In this document: piece after piece, positions 53,867 through 61,547 of the stretch
Layout of the letters: every line of letters starts with the position of its first letter
Numbering within the stretch: position 1 is the first letter of the stretch
Origin: Flaviflagellibacter deserti
Lineage (GTDB): Bacteria; Pseudomonadota; Alphaproteobacteria; Rhizobiales; Methylopilaceae
Length of the DNA stretch: 64,000 nucleotides
Assembly: GCF_042652085.1 (NCBI RefSeq)
Contig: NZ_JBHSJF010000006.1
Coordinates: 62,001-126,000, forward strand
Direction of reading: 5' to 3'
Program-made: the position numbers and the translations under genes
Notes under the pieces: model-generated
Database searches by the model: none
What the model was told of the DNA's origin: nothing
The model's input: the letters and a program-made list of their open reading frames with translations, nothing else

Positions 53867-54448
53867 TCAGCGCAAAATCACCACTCGGGTGCCGACATTG
53901 ACACGCTCGTAGAGGTCCATGACGTCCTCGTTGGCCATCCGGAAGCAGCCGGAGGAGACGGCCTGGCCGATCGTCTGCGGCTCGTTGGAGCCGTGGATGC
54001 GGTAGATAGTCGAGCCGAGATACATCGCGCGGGCGCCGAGCGGGTTGTTCGGGCCGCCGGGCATGAAGCGCGGCAGGTCCGGACGACGCTTCAGCATCGC
54101 CTCCGGCGGACGCCAGTCCGGCCATTCCTTCTTCATCGTGATCGAATGCGTGCCGCCCCACTGGAAGCCGTCGCGACCGACGCCGATGCCGTATTTCAGC
54201 GCCGTACCGTCGGCCTGGACGAGGTAGAGGCGCCGCTCGGTCGTGTTGACGATGATCGTGCCGGACTTGTAGCCGGTCGGAGCCGGGACCGTCATGCGCT
54301 TGATCGGCGACACCGCCATGCCGCCGCCACGGCCCGGCAGCGGATTGATGATTTCCTTGGTTTCCGGATCGAACATGATCTTGCCGGCGAAGGCCGGCGA
54401 GAGGGTGGCGATGAGACCCGCCACTGCGAGAACAGCCCCAAGACGCAT
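53867..54448 (-). CDS. exported L,D-transpeptidase (YkuD family)
   Basis: 193 residues from the ATG at 54448, preceded by GGGGAG. A Sec signal peptide ends near Ala-Phe-Ala. The YkuD domain (about 60-193) has the His in Ile-His-Gly-Ser-Asn-Glu-Pro and the catalytic Cys in Ser-Ser-Gly-Cys-Phe-Arg-Met. Such enzymes make 3-3 peptidoglycan cross-links or attach proteins to peptidoglycan in the periplasm. A terminator follows on the minus strand. Confidence 0.9.
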   Translation of the reverse strand: MRLGAVLAVAGLIATLSPAFAGKIMFDPETKEIINPLPGRGGGMAVSPIKRMTVPAPTGYKSGTIIVNTTERRLYLVQADGTALKYGIGVGRDGFQWGGTHSITMKKEWPDWRPPEAMLKRRPDLPRFMPGGPNNPLGARAMYLGSTIYRIHGSNEPQTIGQAVSSGCFRMANEDVMDLYERVNVGTRVVILR

Positions 54449-54697
54449 GATCGTGAGCTCCCCAGATTGCCGCACGGTCGGGAGAACCGCGCCACGATGT
54501 GTCCCGGTTATTCCCAAGCTTTCGCCGCAATTCAACCACGCGCCCGCTTTTCAGGCCGGATAGCGGGCAGGTTGCCGCAGGTGTGTTGCAAAGCCGTCAC
54601 GAATGATGGCGGCGGGAAGGCTTGCCGTGGTTGGCGAGGTGCCAGCACGCGCGCGGTCGCCGATGCGGCAATAGTTGACCGCTCGCCCGGCGTCGCC

Positions 54698-54726
54698 TTG
54701 ACACGTCACGCCACTCCCCATACCAA
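54698..54726 (+). promoter_or_regulatory. promoter of tRNA-Val
   Basis: TTGACA at 54698-54703, 17 bases, then TACCAA at 54721-54726; the -10 box is weak. The start site would fall about 6 bases before the tRNA. Confidence 0.45.
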
Positions 54727-54738
54727 GCCGCGCAGGAT

Positions 54739-54813
54739 GGGCGCGTAGCTCAGCGGGAGAGCACTCCCTTCACACGGGAGGGGTCACTGGTTCAATCCCA
54801 GTCGTGCCCACCA
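54739..54813 (+). tRNA. tRNA-Val (CAC)
   Basis: 75 bases with encoded CCA. The acceptor GGGCGCG pairs with CGTGCCC (one G-U), the D stem is GCTC/GAGC, the anticodon stem CTCCC/GGGAG has a TTCACAC loop with anticodon CAC (54771-54773), and the T arm is ACTGG-TTCAATC-CCAGT. It reads GUG codons. No integrase or phage sequence adjoins it. Confidence 0.95.
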
Positions 54814-54907
54814 TCCTTGCTCCTCATAGTTGCATCCTCCGCGCGACTCCGGCCGCGCCCGCGCGCCGCTTACAATTTGTCAGCACCCTTGGCGCTAGCA
54901 GTGGTGC

Positions 54908-55435
54908 ATGCGCTACAAGCCTGCTTCCACGATTCCAGTCAGTCGTTCTCCAGTTGGTCGTTCGTCCCGCGTTGGGAGTGATCTACTTCGCAGCCTGCCG
55001 GGCTTGCTATGGGCGGCTGTCCTGGGGCTGGCTGCCTATTGCGGTTTAGGCGAGATCGTCGGGCCCAAGCCGAGCGAGGCGCTTCCTCGCATGAGCTTCT
55101 CGATATGCGGACCCGGTTCGGCCCCGACCTGCGTCGTCGACGGCGATACGTTCCGGTTGAACGGCGAGAGAATGCGGATCGAAAGCATCGACACGCCGGA
55201 GATACACACGAATCTCTGCGGAGGGCAGCGCGAGATCGGGCTGGGCCGCAAGGCCGGGCTGCGGCTGGCGGAACTTCTCAACAGCGGGCCGCTGGCTGTG
55301 ACGCGAACCGGACACGACAGATATGGCCGGACTCTAGTGCTCGTGCGGGCGGGCGGGCGCGACCTCGGAGAGGTATTGATCGGAGAAGGACTTGCCCGTC
55401 GATGGCCGGACGGCGACGAATTCTGGTGTCGCTAA
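54908..55435 (+). CDS. staphylococcal-nuclease-like (SNase) protein
   Basis: 175 residues. A hydrophobic segment (about 29-47) may be a membrane anchor or signal. The SNase barrel has Val-Asp-Gly-Asp-Thr-Phe-Arg, Arg-Ile-Glu-Ser-Ile-Asp-Thr-Pro-Glu-Ile and Asp-Arg-Tyr-Gly-Arg, corresponding to the Ca2+ and arginine active-site residues. Two cysteines lie near the start (Cys-Gly-Pro-Gly and Thr-Cys-Val). It is probably an exported, thermonuclease-type phosphodiesterase. It starts 95 bases after the tRNA gene. No strong ribosome-binding site is visible at the ATG. Confidence 0.8.
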   Translation: MRYKPASTIPVSRSPVGRSSRVGSDLLRSLPGLLWAAVLGLAAYCGLGEIVGPKPSEALPRMSFSICGPGSAPTCVVDGDTFRLNGERMRIESIDTPEIHTNLCGGQREIGLGRKAGLRLAELLNSGPLAVTRTGHDRYGRTLVLVRAGGRDLGEVLIGEGLARRWPDGDEFWCR

Positions 55436-55542
55436 CCTTCCCCGGTTGTGTAATGCGCGTTCTCTACACGTGTTGCGTGTTTGATACAGCATTGCGCGCG
55501 AATCAATGAGAAGCTGCGCTCTCCAACTGGAGGGACTTCCGA

Positions 55543-56211
55543 ATGCGCAAGATTGTGTTGGCTGGCGCAGTACTGGCTGGCCTAACTCCCGCAGCCTATG
55601 CCGCGGACATGCCTGCTCCCGCGCCGATAGAGACGGTTGCGCCCGAGCCGCTGTTCAGCTGGACAGGCTTCTACATCGGTGCTCATGGCGGCTGGAACTG
55701 GGCTGAGACCGACCCGGATGCCGCTCTGGGCTTCCTCGGCGACATGGACAACTTCGTCGTCGGCGGCCAGATCGGCTACAACTGGCAATGGGATTCCTGG
55801 GTGCTAGGTCTCGAAGGTGACGGCTCCTTCGTGAACAACGATGACGACTTCGTTGATGGCGGCGGCTTTCCCTTTGGCGTCGAGCAGGACTTCTTGGCCT
55901 CGTTTCGTGGCCGCGTTGGTTTCGCGGTCGACCGCTTCCTGCTGTTCGGTACCGGTGGTGCCGCCTTCACGGGTCTTTCGTTTGACGCCGTCGGCTTCGA
56001 CGATGATGCGGACTACTTCGGCTGGGTTGCCGGTGGCGGTATCGAATATGCCATCACCGATAACGTCACGATCGGCGTCGAATATCTCCACTATGAGTTC
56101 GACGACGAGGAGATCGGGGATGGAGTTCTTCCGCCCGACACCAACATCGGTCTCAGCAATGATGTCGTTCGCGGCCGCCTGAACGTGAAGTTCGACAGCC
56201 TCTTCAACTGA
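55543..56211 (+). CDS. Omp25/31-family outer-membrane beta-barrel protein
   Basis: 222 residues with a GGAGGGA ribosome-binding site and a Sec signal peptide ending Ala-Tyr-Ala-Ala. The mature part follows the eight-stranded Omp25/Omp31 pattern of Rhizobiales: Phe-Ser-Trp-Thr-Gly-Phe-Tyr-Ile-Gly-Ala-His-Gly-Gly near the start, Gly-Gly-Gln-Ile-Gly-Tyr-Asn-Trp-Gln, Val-Gly-Val-Glu-Tyr-Leu-His-Tyr and a C-terminal Val-Lys-Phe-Asp-Ser-Leu-Phe-Asn. A monocistronic gene with its own terminator. Confidence 0.9.
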   Translation: MRKIVLAGAVLAGLTPAAYAADMPAPAPIETVAPEPLFSWTGFYIGAHGGWNWAETDPDAALGFLGDMDNFVVGGQIGYNWQWDSWVLGLEGDGSFVNNDDDFVDGGGFPFGVEQDFLASFRGRVGFAVDRFLLFGTGGAAFTGLSFDAVGFDDDADYFGWVAGGGIEYAITDNVTIGVEYLHYEFDDEEIGDGVLPPDTNIGLSNDVVRGRLNVKFDSLFN

Positions 56212-56258
56212 TCTGGGGGGAGGGCCGGTCCGACCTCTCGCCGGTTCCTCAACTTAAC

Positions 56259-56291
56259 GCCCCGTCAGGCGACAGCCTGGCGGGGCTTTTT
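56259..56291 (+). terminator. strong Rho-independent terminator after the outer-membrane protein gene
   Basis: GCCCCGTCAGGC (56259-56270), loop GACA, GCCTGGCGGGGC (56275-56286), then five T residues. The 12-base stem with one mismatch pair and the T-run are typical. Confidence 0.9.
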
Positions 56292-56403
56292 CGTGTCCGC
56301 GCAACCCAGCGACGTAACCTCGACGAAACATTTCACGAACTACGCGTGAAACAAAGCTTGGTTAAGAAAGTTGTCATCAGGTGCTCGCAAGGGGTTAACG
56401 ACA

Positions 56404-56745
56404 ATGTTCCGCGGTTTCGCAACGACACTCGGTCTGGTTTCGGCAATCACGCTAGGCGCGTGGGCCTTCGCAGATCAGTCGCGCACGGCAAGCGCCGTCG
56501 CGGTCGCTGAAATGACCCCGGCAACGGCGTCGACCACCACGAATTCCAATCTGGCCGCCAAGGGCGATCGACTGGCTGTCGGCGTCCGTCTCAGTGGCGC
56601 GGCCTCGGTTGATCGGGATGGTTCCATCGAGCGCATCACTGCCGCCCATGCCATGGCGACGGAAGCAGCCCATCGGTACATGACGGTCGCCCTCCCGACC
56701 GGCCAAGCCGAGACGACGCTGAAGCGGGTTTCGCTCGGGAACTGA
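56404..56745 (+). CDS. small exported hypothetical protein
   Basis: 113 residues from the ATG at 56404; the frame extends upstream to 56371 without a ribosome-binding site. A hydrophobic N-terminus (about 7-22) reads as a signal peptide ending near Ala-Phe-Ala. The mature part is Ala/Thr-rich, with Ser-Val-Asp-Arg-Asp-Gly-Ser-Ile and a C-terminal Lys-Arg-Val-Ser-Leu. No family recognised. A terminator follows at 56772. Confidence 0.6.
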   Translation: MFRGFATTLGLVSAITLGAWAFADQSRTASAVAVAEMTPATASTTTNSNLAAKGDRLAVGVRLSGAASVDRDGSIERITAAHAMATEAAHRYMTVALPTGQAETTLKRVSLGN

Positions 56746-56771
56746 CCCTCTCCCCGAAGGACCCTGAAGAA

Positions 56772-56796
56772 AAGGGCGCCTCTGGCGCCCTTTTTC
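56772..56796 (+). terminator. Rho-independent terminator
   Basis: AAGGGCGCC (56772-56780), TCT, GGCGCCCTT (56784-56792), T-run. It lies between the plus-strand small protein and the convergent minus-strand peptide gene, and its symmetric A and T flanks could serve both. Confidence 0.85.
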
Positions 56797-56801
56797 TTTT
56801 G

Positions 56802-56927
56802 CTATTGCGGCTGGGTATTTGCCGGCGGCGGGGGGATGTCGTTCACCCGCTTGAGATTCGTGTAGAGCGCGATCGCGGTGAAGACGACGAGTACCGCGAC
56901 GAAGCTTCCGACGATCAGCTTGTTCAT
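56802..56927 (-). CDS. 41-residue single-helix membrane peptide coupled to gph
   Basis: Reading on the minus strand from the ATG at 56927-56925 gives 41 residues: a short Met-Asn-Lys start, one clean transmembrane helix (about 4-22, Leu-Ile-Val-Gly...Ile-Ala-Leu-Tyr), a charged Asn-Leu-Lys-Arg-Val-Asn-Asp, then a proline-rich tail (Ile-Pro-Pro-Pro-Pro). The gph stop overlaps this start (ATGA), so it is translationally coupled to gph. The terminator at 56772-56796 follows. No family recognised; the proline-rich tail hints at a periplasmic anchor. Confidence 0.55.
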   Translation of the reverse strand: MNKLIVGSFVAVLVVFTAIALYTNLKRVNDIPPPPANTQPQ

Positions 56928-57607
56928 CGCGACACCGCCGCGCCGAGCAGGTCGTCGATGGCGCCCGGTACATCTCTGAAATTGGAGAGCAGACGGTCGG
57001 GGCCGAGTTCGGAGGCCGGGATCTCGGTGTAGCCGTAATCCATCAGGACGATCGGCAGGCCTGCGTTGCGGGCCGTATCGAGGTCGGTCTTTGAATCGCC
57101 AATCATGATCGCATTGGCCGGGTTGCCCTTGGCGAGTTCGATCGTGCCGGTGAGATGGGCGGCGTCCGGCTTCCGCACCGGGAAGGTATCGGCACCGGTG
57201 ACGGCGGCGAAGCGGTCGCGGATGTTCAGGGCATCAAGCAGAAGATGCGTCAGCTTGATCGGCTTGTTGGTGCAGATCGCGAGGCGGTTTCCGTCGGCGG
57301 CCAGCCGATCGAGCACGGCGATGACATCCGGATAGAGCGTCGTCTCGTCGGCGATGTGCAGTTCGTAATGGGAGAGGAAGGTCGCGACGAGCTCCTCGAA
57401 GCGGGGCTCGGAGACCTCGTGTTTTCTCAATTTCAGGCCCCGCGAGAGCAGGAGCCGGACGCCGCCGCCGATCAGGGAACGCAGTTCGAGCGGCGTGACA
57501 GGGTCGATGTTCTCGAGCGCCAGCGAGACGTTCAAGCCATTGATGATGTCGGGGGCGCTGTCGACGAGCGTGCCGTCGAGGTCGAAAACGATGGTGCGGC
57601 CGGTCAT
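56924..57607 (-). CDS. gph: phosphoglycolate phosphatase (HAD family)
   Basis: 227 residues from the ATG at 57607. HAD motif I is Phe-Asp-Leu-Asp-Gly-Thr-Leu-Val-Asp-Ser, motif II Cys-Thr-Asn-Lys-Pro, and motif IV Gly-Asp-Ser-Lys-Thr-Asp, with the cap domain between motifs I and II. It dephosphorylates 2-phosphoglycolate, for instance from DNA 3'-end repair. The substrate is by family; HAD enzymes vary. It is divergent from the gene at 57692 and coupled to the membrane peptide downstream. Confidence 0.85.
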   Translation of the reverse strand: MTGRTIVFDLDGTLVDSAPDIINGLNVSLALENIDPVTPLELRSLIGGGVRLLLSRGLKLRKHEVSEPRFEELVATFLSHYELHIADETTLYPDVIAVLDRLAADGNRLAICTNKPIKLTHLLLDALNIRDRFAAVTGADTFPVRKPDAAHLTGTIELAKGNPANAIMIGDSKTDLDTARNAGLPIVLMDYGYTEIPASELGPDRLLSNFRDVPGAIDDLLGAAVSR

Positions 57608-57691
57608 GAGGCTTCCCGGTTGGATTTTGAGGACGGATCGAAGACTGGCTATACCATCACGAGACACGCGAGTCGTGCTGGGGTGGGGACT

Positions 57692-58063
57692 ATGAGCCGA
57701 TCCAGAGTGATTGCAGGTATGGCGCTTGCGCTGGCCGTGGCGGGCATGGGGACGGCGGTTGCCGACGAATACCGTTTCATGCCGGCGCCGCAGATCGATC
57801 TCAACCGCGTCTACCGCGTGAACCGGCTGACCGGCGAAATGGGCGCCTGCCAGTACGCCATCAAGGACAACACGGTCGGCGTGGCGCTTTGCTATCCGGC
57901 CGGCGAAGGCGGCGGGCCGCAGCCGATCCCGGGTGATTACGATCTCGTCCGCTCGAACCATGAGCGCGAGGGCGGCGTTTTCCGGGTGAACGTGCGCACC
58001 GGCGAGGTCTCGATCTGCTACGTGCTGACCGAACGCGTCGTCTGTACGCCGCAGGCGCGCTGA
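57692..58063 (+). CDS. small exported protein with a duplicated cysteine motif
   Basis: 123 residues with a Sec signal peptide ending near Val-Ala-Asp. The mature part contains the pattern Tyr/Phe-Arg-Val-Asn-x-x-Thr-Gly-Glu-x-x-x-Cys-x-Tyr...Val-x-Leu/Val-Cys twice: once at about 42-70 (Cys-Gln-Tyr...Leu-Cys-Tyr-Pro) and once at about 98-121 (Cys-Tyr-Val...Val-Cys-Thr-Pro). So it looks like an internal duplication with paired cysteines that may form disulfides. No family recognised. Confidence 0.65.
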   Translation: MSRSRVIAGMALALAVAGMGTAVADEYRFMPAPQIDLNRVYRVNRLTGEMGACQYAIKDNTVGVALCYPAGEGGGPQPIPGDYDLVRSNHEREGGVFRVNVRTGEVSICYVLTERVVCTPQAR

Positions 58064-58132
58064 CGAAGGGCCGGATAGCCCTTTCGCGGAAGACCTGCTA
58101 GACCGCCGCCCAAGAGCGCGTCAGGAGACGAG

Positions 58133-58243
58133 ATGAACCTCGCGAACGCCCGGGCGGCGGCAGCACCGCCAAACCTATGGTGCCTGGACCGGGCAGGGAG
58201 CCTCCCCGCTGACGACCTCCAAGGCCATGTCGCCGAAGGCTGA
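58133..58243 (+). CDS. possible 36-codon leader ORF before rpiA
   Basis: The ATG at 58133 has AGGAG five bases upstream. It encodes 36 residues rich in Ala and Pro, and its stop is four bases before the rpiA start at 58248, so its translation could couple to rpiA. The mRNA of this stretch can also fold (GGCGG...CCGCC, GCACC...GGTGC). It may be a leader peptide or simply a structured 5' region. No family recognised. Confidence 0.3.
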   Translation: MNLANARAAAAPPNLWCLDRAGSLPADDLQGHVAEG

Positions 58244-58247
58244 ACAC

Positions 58248-58940
58248 ATGAATGTGGATGCTTTGAAGCGCGAGGCGGCCGCGGCCGCCCTGGAACTCGT
58301 CGAACCGGGTATGCGGCTGGGCCTCGGCACGGGGTCGACCGCCGCGCATTTCGTCGATCTGCTCGGTCAGAAGGTGAGAGCCGGTTTCGACGTGGTCGGC
58401 ATTCCAACGTCGGAGGCGACTCACGTTCAGGCCGAAAAGGCGGGCATCCGACTAACTACGCTCGACGAGACACCGGAACTCGATCTCACGGTCGATGGCG
58501 CGGACGAGCTCGATTCCCGGCTTCGCCTGATCAAGGGCGGTGGCGCTGCGCTGCTCCGCGAAAAGATCGTCGCCAATGCCAGTACACGCATGGTCGTGAT
58601 CGCGGACGCCGCCAAAAAGGTCGACGTGCTGGGGGCGTTTCCGCTTCCGATCGAAGTCGTCCCGTTCGGACTGGAATCGACGCGGCGCTGCATCGTCAAG
58701 GCGATGATCGCCGCCGGCTGCGACGGCGCGGTCACCCTCCGCCTGAAGGACGGCCATGCTTTGGTCACGGATGGCGGACATTTCATCCTCGACGCCGCTT
58801 TGGGCCGGATTCCGGATCCCGAAGCGCTTGCGCTTGGTTTATCGGCGATCCCGGGGGTCGTCGAACATGGGCTTTTTCTTGGGCTGGCCAGCGATGCCTT
58901 CCTTGCCGGGCCGTCCGGTATCGAGCGCATTTCACGCTGA
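58248..58940 (+). CDS. rpiA: ribose-5-phosphate isomerase A
   Basis: 230 residues. Family motifs: Leu-Gly-Leu-Gly-Thr-Gly-Ser-Thr-Ala near residue 24, Leu-Thr-Val-Asp-Gly-Ala-Asp-Glu-Leu-Asp near 80, Lys-Gly-Gly-Gly-Ala-Ala-Leu-Leu-Arg-Glu-Lys (catalytic Glu and Lys), and Thr-Asp-Gly-Gly-His near 165. It interconverts ribose 5-phosphate and ribulose 5-phosphate in the pentose phosphate pathway. Start chosen at 58248; an ATG at 58227 in frame is possible. It is followed after 21 bases by the DUF2059 gene. Confidence 0.95.
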   Translation: MNVDALKREAAAAALELVEPGMRLGLGTGSTAAHFVDLLGQKVRAGFDVVGIPTSEATHVQAEKAGIRLTTLDETPELDLTVDGADELDSRLRLIKGGGAALLREKIVANASTRMVVIADAAKKVDVLGAFPLPIEVVPFGLESTRRCIVKAMIAAGCDGAVTLRLKDGHALVTDGGHFILDAALGRIPDPEALALGLSAIPGVVEHGLFLGLASDAFLAGPSGIERISR

Positions 58941-58961
58941 ATGTTTTTTGGAGAACGATCG

Positions 58962-59498
58962 ATGACGTCCCTCTTTGTTCGCCGGTTCGCCTCGGCACTT
59001 CTCCTGTCGTGCGCGATGGCAGCCCCGGCAGCCGCGCAGACCAAGCCCGCGGCGCCGGCCGCAACCGCCACGAAGCCGGTGTCGCCCGAGCATCTGGCGC
59101 TTGCCCGCGCGGTCCTCGATTTCACCGGTGCAGGCAGGAGCTTCGACTCTGTGGTGACGAAGCTCCTGGTCGATGCCCGCCAGTCGATCATCCGGACCAA
59201 CCCGACGCTTCAGCCCGATCTCGATCTCGTCATCACGACGCTGAACGACAAGATGAAGAATTCGGACGACGAGCTGATCAACAAGATCGCCGGCGTCTAC
59301 GCTCAGAAGCTGAGTGAGGCCGAATTGAAGGACATCGTCGCGTTCTATCAGTCGCCGGCCGGCCAGAAGATGACGGCATCCATGCCGGACATCCTGCGCG
59401 AGAGCTACGGCCTCGCCCGCGAATGGTCGCAGCAGATGAGCGTCGAGATCATGAACCAGGTCCGCGCCGAGATGAAAAAGAAGGGCCACGAGCTCTGA
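58962..59498 (+). CDS. exported DUF2059 protein
   Basis: 178 residues from the ATG at 58962, with GGAG nine bases upstream. A Sec signal peptide ends near Ala-Ala-Ala-Gln, followed by a short Pro/Ala-rich linker. The DUF2059 region (about 90-170) has the family pattern Glu-Leu-Lys-Asp-Ile-Val-Ala-Phe-Tyr-Gln-Ser-Pro-Ala-Gly-Gln-Lys-Met. It is probably a periplasmic helical protein of unknown function, cotranscribed with rpiA. Confidence 0.85.
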   Translation: MTSLFVRRFASALLLSCAMAAPAAAQTKPAAPAATATKPVSPEHLALARAVLDFTGAGRSFDSVVTKLLVDARQSIIRTNPTLQPDLDLVITTLNDKMKNSDDELINKIAGVYAQKLSEAELKDIVAFYQSPAGQKMTASMPDILRESYGLAREWSQQMSVEIMNQVRAEMKKKGHEL

Positions 59499-59502
59499 TG
59501 GG

Positions 59503-59533
59503 AAAAGGCCGCGATGTGATCGCGGCCTTTTTT
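59503..59533 (+). terminator. bidirectional terminator between DUF2059 gene and tctA
   Basis: AAAAGGCCGCGAT, loop GTG, ATCGCGGCC and a six-T run (59528-59533). The A-rich other flank allows use by both convergent genes. Confidence 0.9.
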
Positions 59534-59534
59534 G

Positions 59535-61049
59535 TCAGTCTTCCGAGCTTGCCAATACCGGCAGCGGCTTCTTGCTCACCATCCGCCAGACCAGCGGGCC
59601 GACCACGATCAGCGCACAGATGACGTAGATGCCGATCGCAAGCGGCGTCTCGACCAGGGCTGACGGATTACCCTGGCTGATTGCCAGCGCTCGGCGGAGC
59701 TGCTGCTCCGCGAGCGGGCCGAGGATCAGGCCGATGATGACGGGCGCGACCGGGTAATCGAAATAGCGCATCCCGAAACCGAGCACGCCGAGAACGGCCA
59801 GCATACCGAGCTCGAACGCCGACGGATTCGCGCCGAGAGTGCCGAGCGTCGCGAACACCAGAATGCCGCCATAGAGCCACGGACGCGGGATCGCGAGCAG
59901 GCGCACCCAGAGGCCGATTAGCGGCAGGTTCAGCACCAGGAGCATGAAGTTCGCGATCAGAAGGCTAGCGACCAGGCCCCAGACGAGGTCCGGATTGCTG
60001 GTGAACAGCAGCGGGCCGGGCTGGAGACCGTATTGCTGGAAGCCGGCGAGCATCATCGCGGCCGTGGCCGAGGTTGGCAGGCCGAGTGTCAGCAGCGGTA
60101 CGAGAGTGCCGGCGGCGGAGGCGTTGTTCGCAGCTTCCGGGCCGGCGACGCCCTCGATCGCACCCTGTCCGAATTCCTCGGGATTCTGCGAGAGCTGCTT
60201 TTCGATCGAATACGAGAGGAAGGTCGGGATCTCCGCGCCGCCCGCGGGCAGGGCGCCGATCGGGAAGCCGAGGAGGGTTCCGCGCAGCCACGGCTTCCAC
60301 GAACGCGCCCAATCGCTGGCCGTCATCCAGAGCGAGCCGCGGACCGGCTCGATCTTGTCGGGCGACCTCGAAGCGGTTGCGGCGACGTAGAGCGTCTCGC
60401 CGAGGGCGAACATGCCGACGGCAGCGGTTGTCACCTCTACGCCATCGAGCAGATCGGGAATGCCGAAGGCAAGGCGAGCCTGACCTGTCTGCAAATCGAT
60501 GCCGATGAGACCCAGCGCCAGGCCGATAAACAGGCTCGTCAGTCCGCGCAGGGCTGAGTTTCCGAACGCCGCCGACACGGTTGTGAAGGCAAGTACCATG
60601 AGCGCGAAATATTCGGCGGGGCCAAAGCTCAACGCGAGATCGACCACGAGCGGCGCGAGGAAGGCCAATCCGATCGTCGCGATCATGCCCGCGACGAAGG
60701 AGCCGATGGCCGACGTCGCAAGCGCCGGTCCGCCGCGACCGGCGCGGGCCATCTTGTTACCTTCCAGCGCCGTGATCATCGAGGCGCTTTCGCCCGGCGT
60801 GTTCAGCAGGATCGACGAGGTCGAGCCGCCATACATGCCGCCATAGTAGATACCGGCGAACATGATCAGCGAGCCGGCCGGGTCGAGCTTGAAGGTGATC
60901 GGCAGGAGCAGCGCCACGGTGAGCGCGGGGCCGATGCCCGGCAGCACGCCGACGGCGGTGCCGAGCGTCACGCCGATGAAGGCGTAGAGGAGATTGCCCG
61001 GTTGCATCGCAACCGAGAGGCCGTGAAGCAGGGAAGCGAAGCTATCCAT
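59535..61049 (-). CDS. tctA: tripartite tricarboxylate transporter large permease TctA
   Basis: 504 residues with about eleven transmembrane helices. The family motif Gly-Ala/Thr...Gly-Val-Leu-Pro-Gly-Ile-Gly-Pro near residue 40, followed by Tyr-Tyr-Gly-Gly-Met-Tyr-Gly-Gly-Ser-Thr and Asn-Thr-Pro-Gly-Glu, is intact. It moves citrate or a related carboxylate with Na+ or H+. It is the last gene of tctC-tctB-tctA; the gap to tctB is nine bases. Confidence 0.93.
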   Translation of the reverse strand: MDSFASLLHGLSVAMQPGNLLYAFIGVTLGTAVGVLPGIGPALTVALLLPITFKLDPAGSLIMFAGIYYGGMYGGSTSSILLNTPGESASMITALEGNKMARAGRGGPALATSAIGSFVAGMIATIGLAFLAPLVVDLALSFGPAEYFALMVLAFTTVSAAFGNSALRGLTSLFIGLALGLIGIDLQTGQARLAFGIPDLLDGVEVTTAAVGMFALGETLYVAATASRSPDKIEPVRGSLWMTASDWARSWKPWLRGTLLGFPIGALPAGGAEIPTFLSYSIEKQLSQNPEEFGQGAIEGVAGPEAANNASAAGTLVPLLTLGLPTSATAAMMLAGFQQYGLQPGPLLFTSNPDLVWGLVASLLIANFMLLVLNLPLIGLWVRLLAIPRPWLYGGILVFATLGTLGANPSAFELGMLAVLGVLGFGMRYFDYPVAPVIIGLILGPLAEQQLRRALAISQGNPSALVETPLAIGIYVICALIVVGPLVWRMVSKKPLPVLASSED

Positions 61050-61058
61050 GATGGGTGC

Positions 61059-61547
61059 TCAGAAAAGACGCTCGAGAGGACCTTGCGGCAGACCGAGCTC
61101 CAGGCCTTTGGAAAAGACGAGATAGAGAATGAGGGAGAGCACGATGCCGATCGGTATCGTGGCCCAGAGCGGCTTGCCGCCGAAGCCGCGCGCGGTGAAC
61201 GCGAACAGCACGCCGGTCGCGATCGAGAAGCCTGCGAAGCCGAGCAGGACGATCTGGGCGATCAGGCCGCCGAGGATCCAGCCGACGCGATGAAGCTCAA
61301 GCTCCTCGCGATCCGGAAACTCGCCCTTGATCGCGGCCGCCACGGTGCCGAGACCGAGAGCGGTCAGCGCAGCCGCGATCCCGTAGGGGAAGGCGGCGGC
61401 GCCGACGCGCGAATAGGTGGCGACGGCGGCGTTGAGATGCGCCGCGTCCCACGCAACGACCCCGGCCAGGGCGAAAAGACCGGCGGCGATGAGGAACGCC
61501 GCCTTGTCAGCCCGGGAAGAAACGGGGGCCTGATTGCCATCGATCAC
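61059..61547 (-). CDS. tctB: tripartite tricarboxylate transporter small permease TctB
   Basis: 162 residues with four transmembrane helices, the normal TctB topology. The GTG start overlaps the tctC stop by four bases. It forms the membrane complex with TctA. Confidence 0.85.
   Translation of the reverse strand: MIDGNQAPVSSRADKAAFLIAAGLFALAGVVAWDAAHLNAAVATYSRVGAAAFPYGIAAALTALGLGTVAAAIKGEFPDREELELHRVGWILGGLIAQIVLLGFAGFSIATGVLFAFTARGFGGKPLWATIPIGIVLSLILYLVFSKGLELGLPQGPLERLF

Noticed and set aside
54739..54813. tRNA-Val as the attachment site for the phage island
   Set aside because: The phage-type genes end about 47 kb away, and no integrase or tRNA 3'-end repeat is seen on either side of the tRNA.
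58133..58243. A small structured RNA (SRP-like or riboswitch) ahead of rpiA
   Set aside because: The GGAAGGAAGCA-type SRP core is absent and no riboswitch core motif I know matches. Only short hairpins are visible, so it is listed as a possible leader ORF instead.
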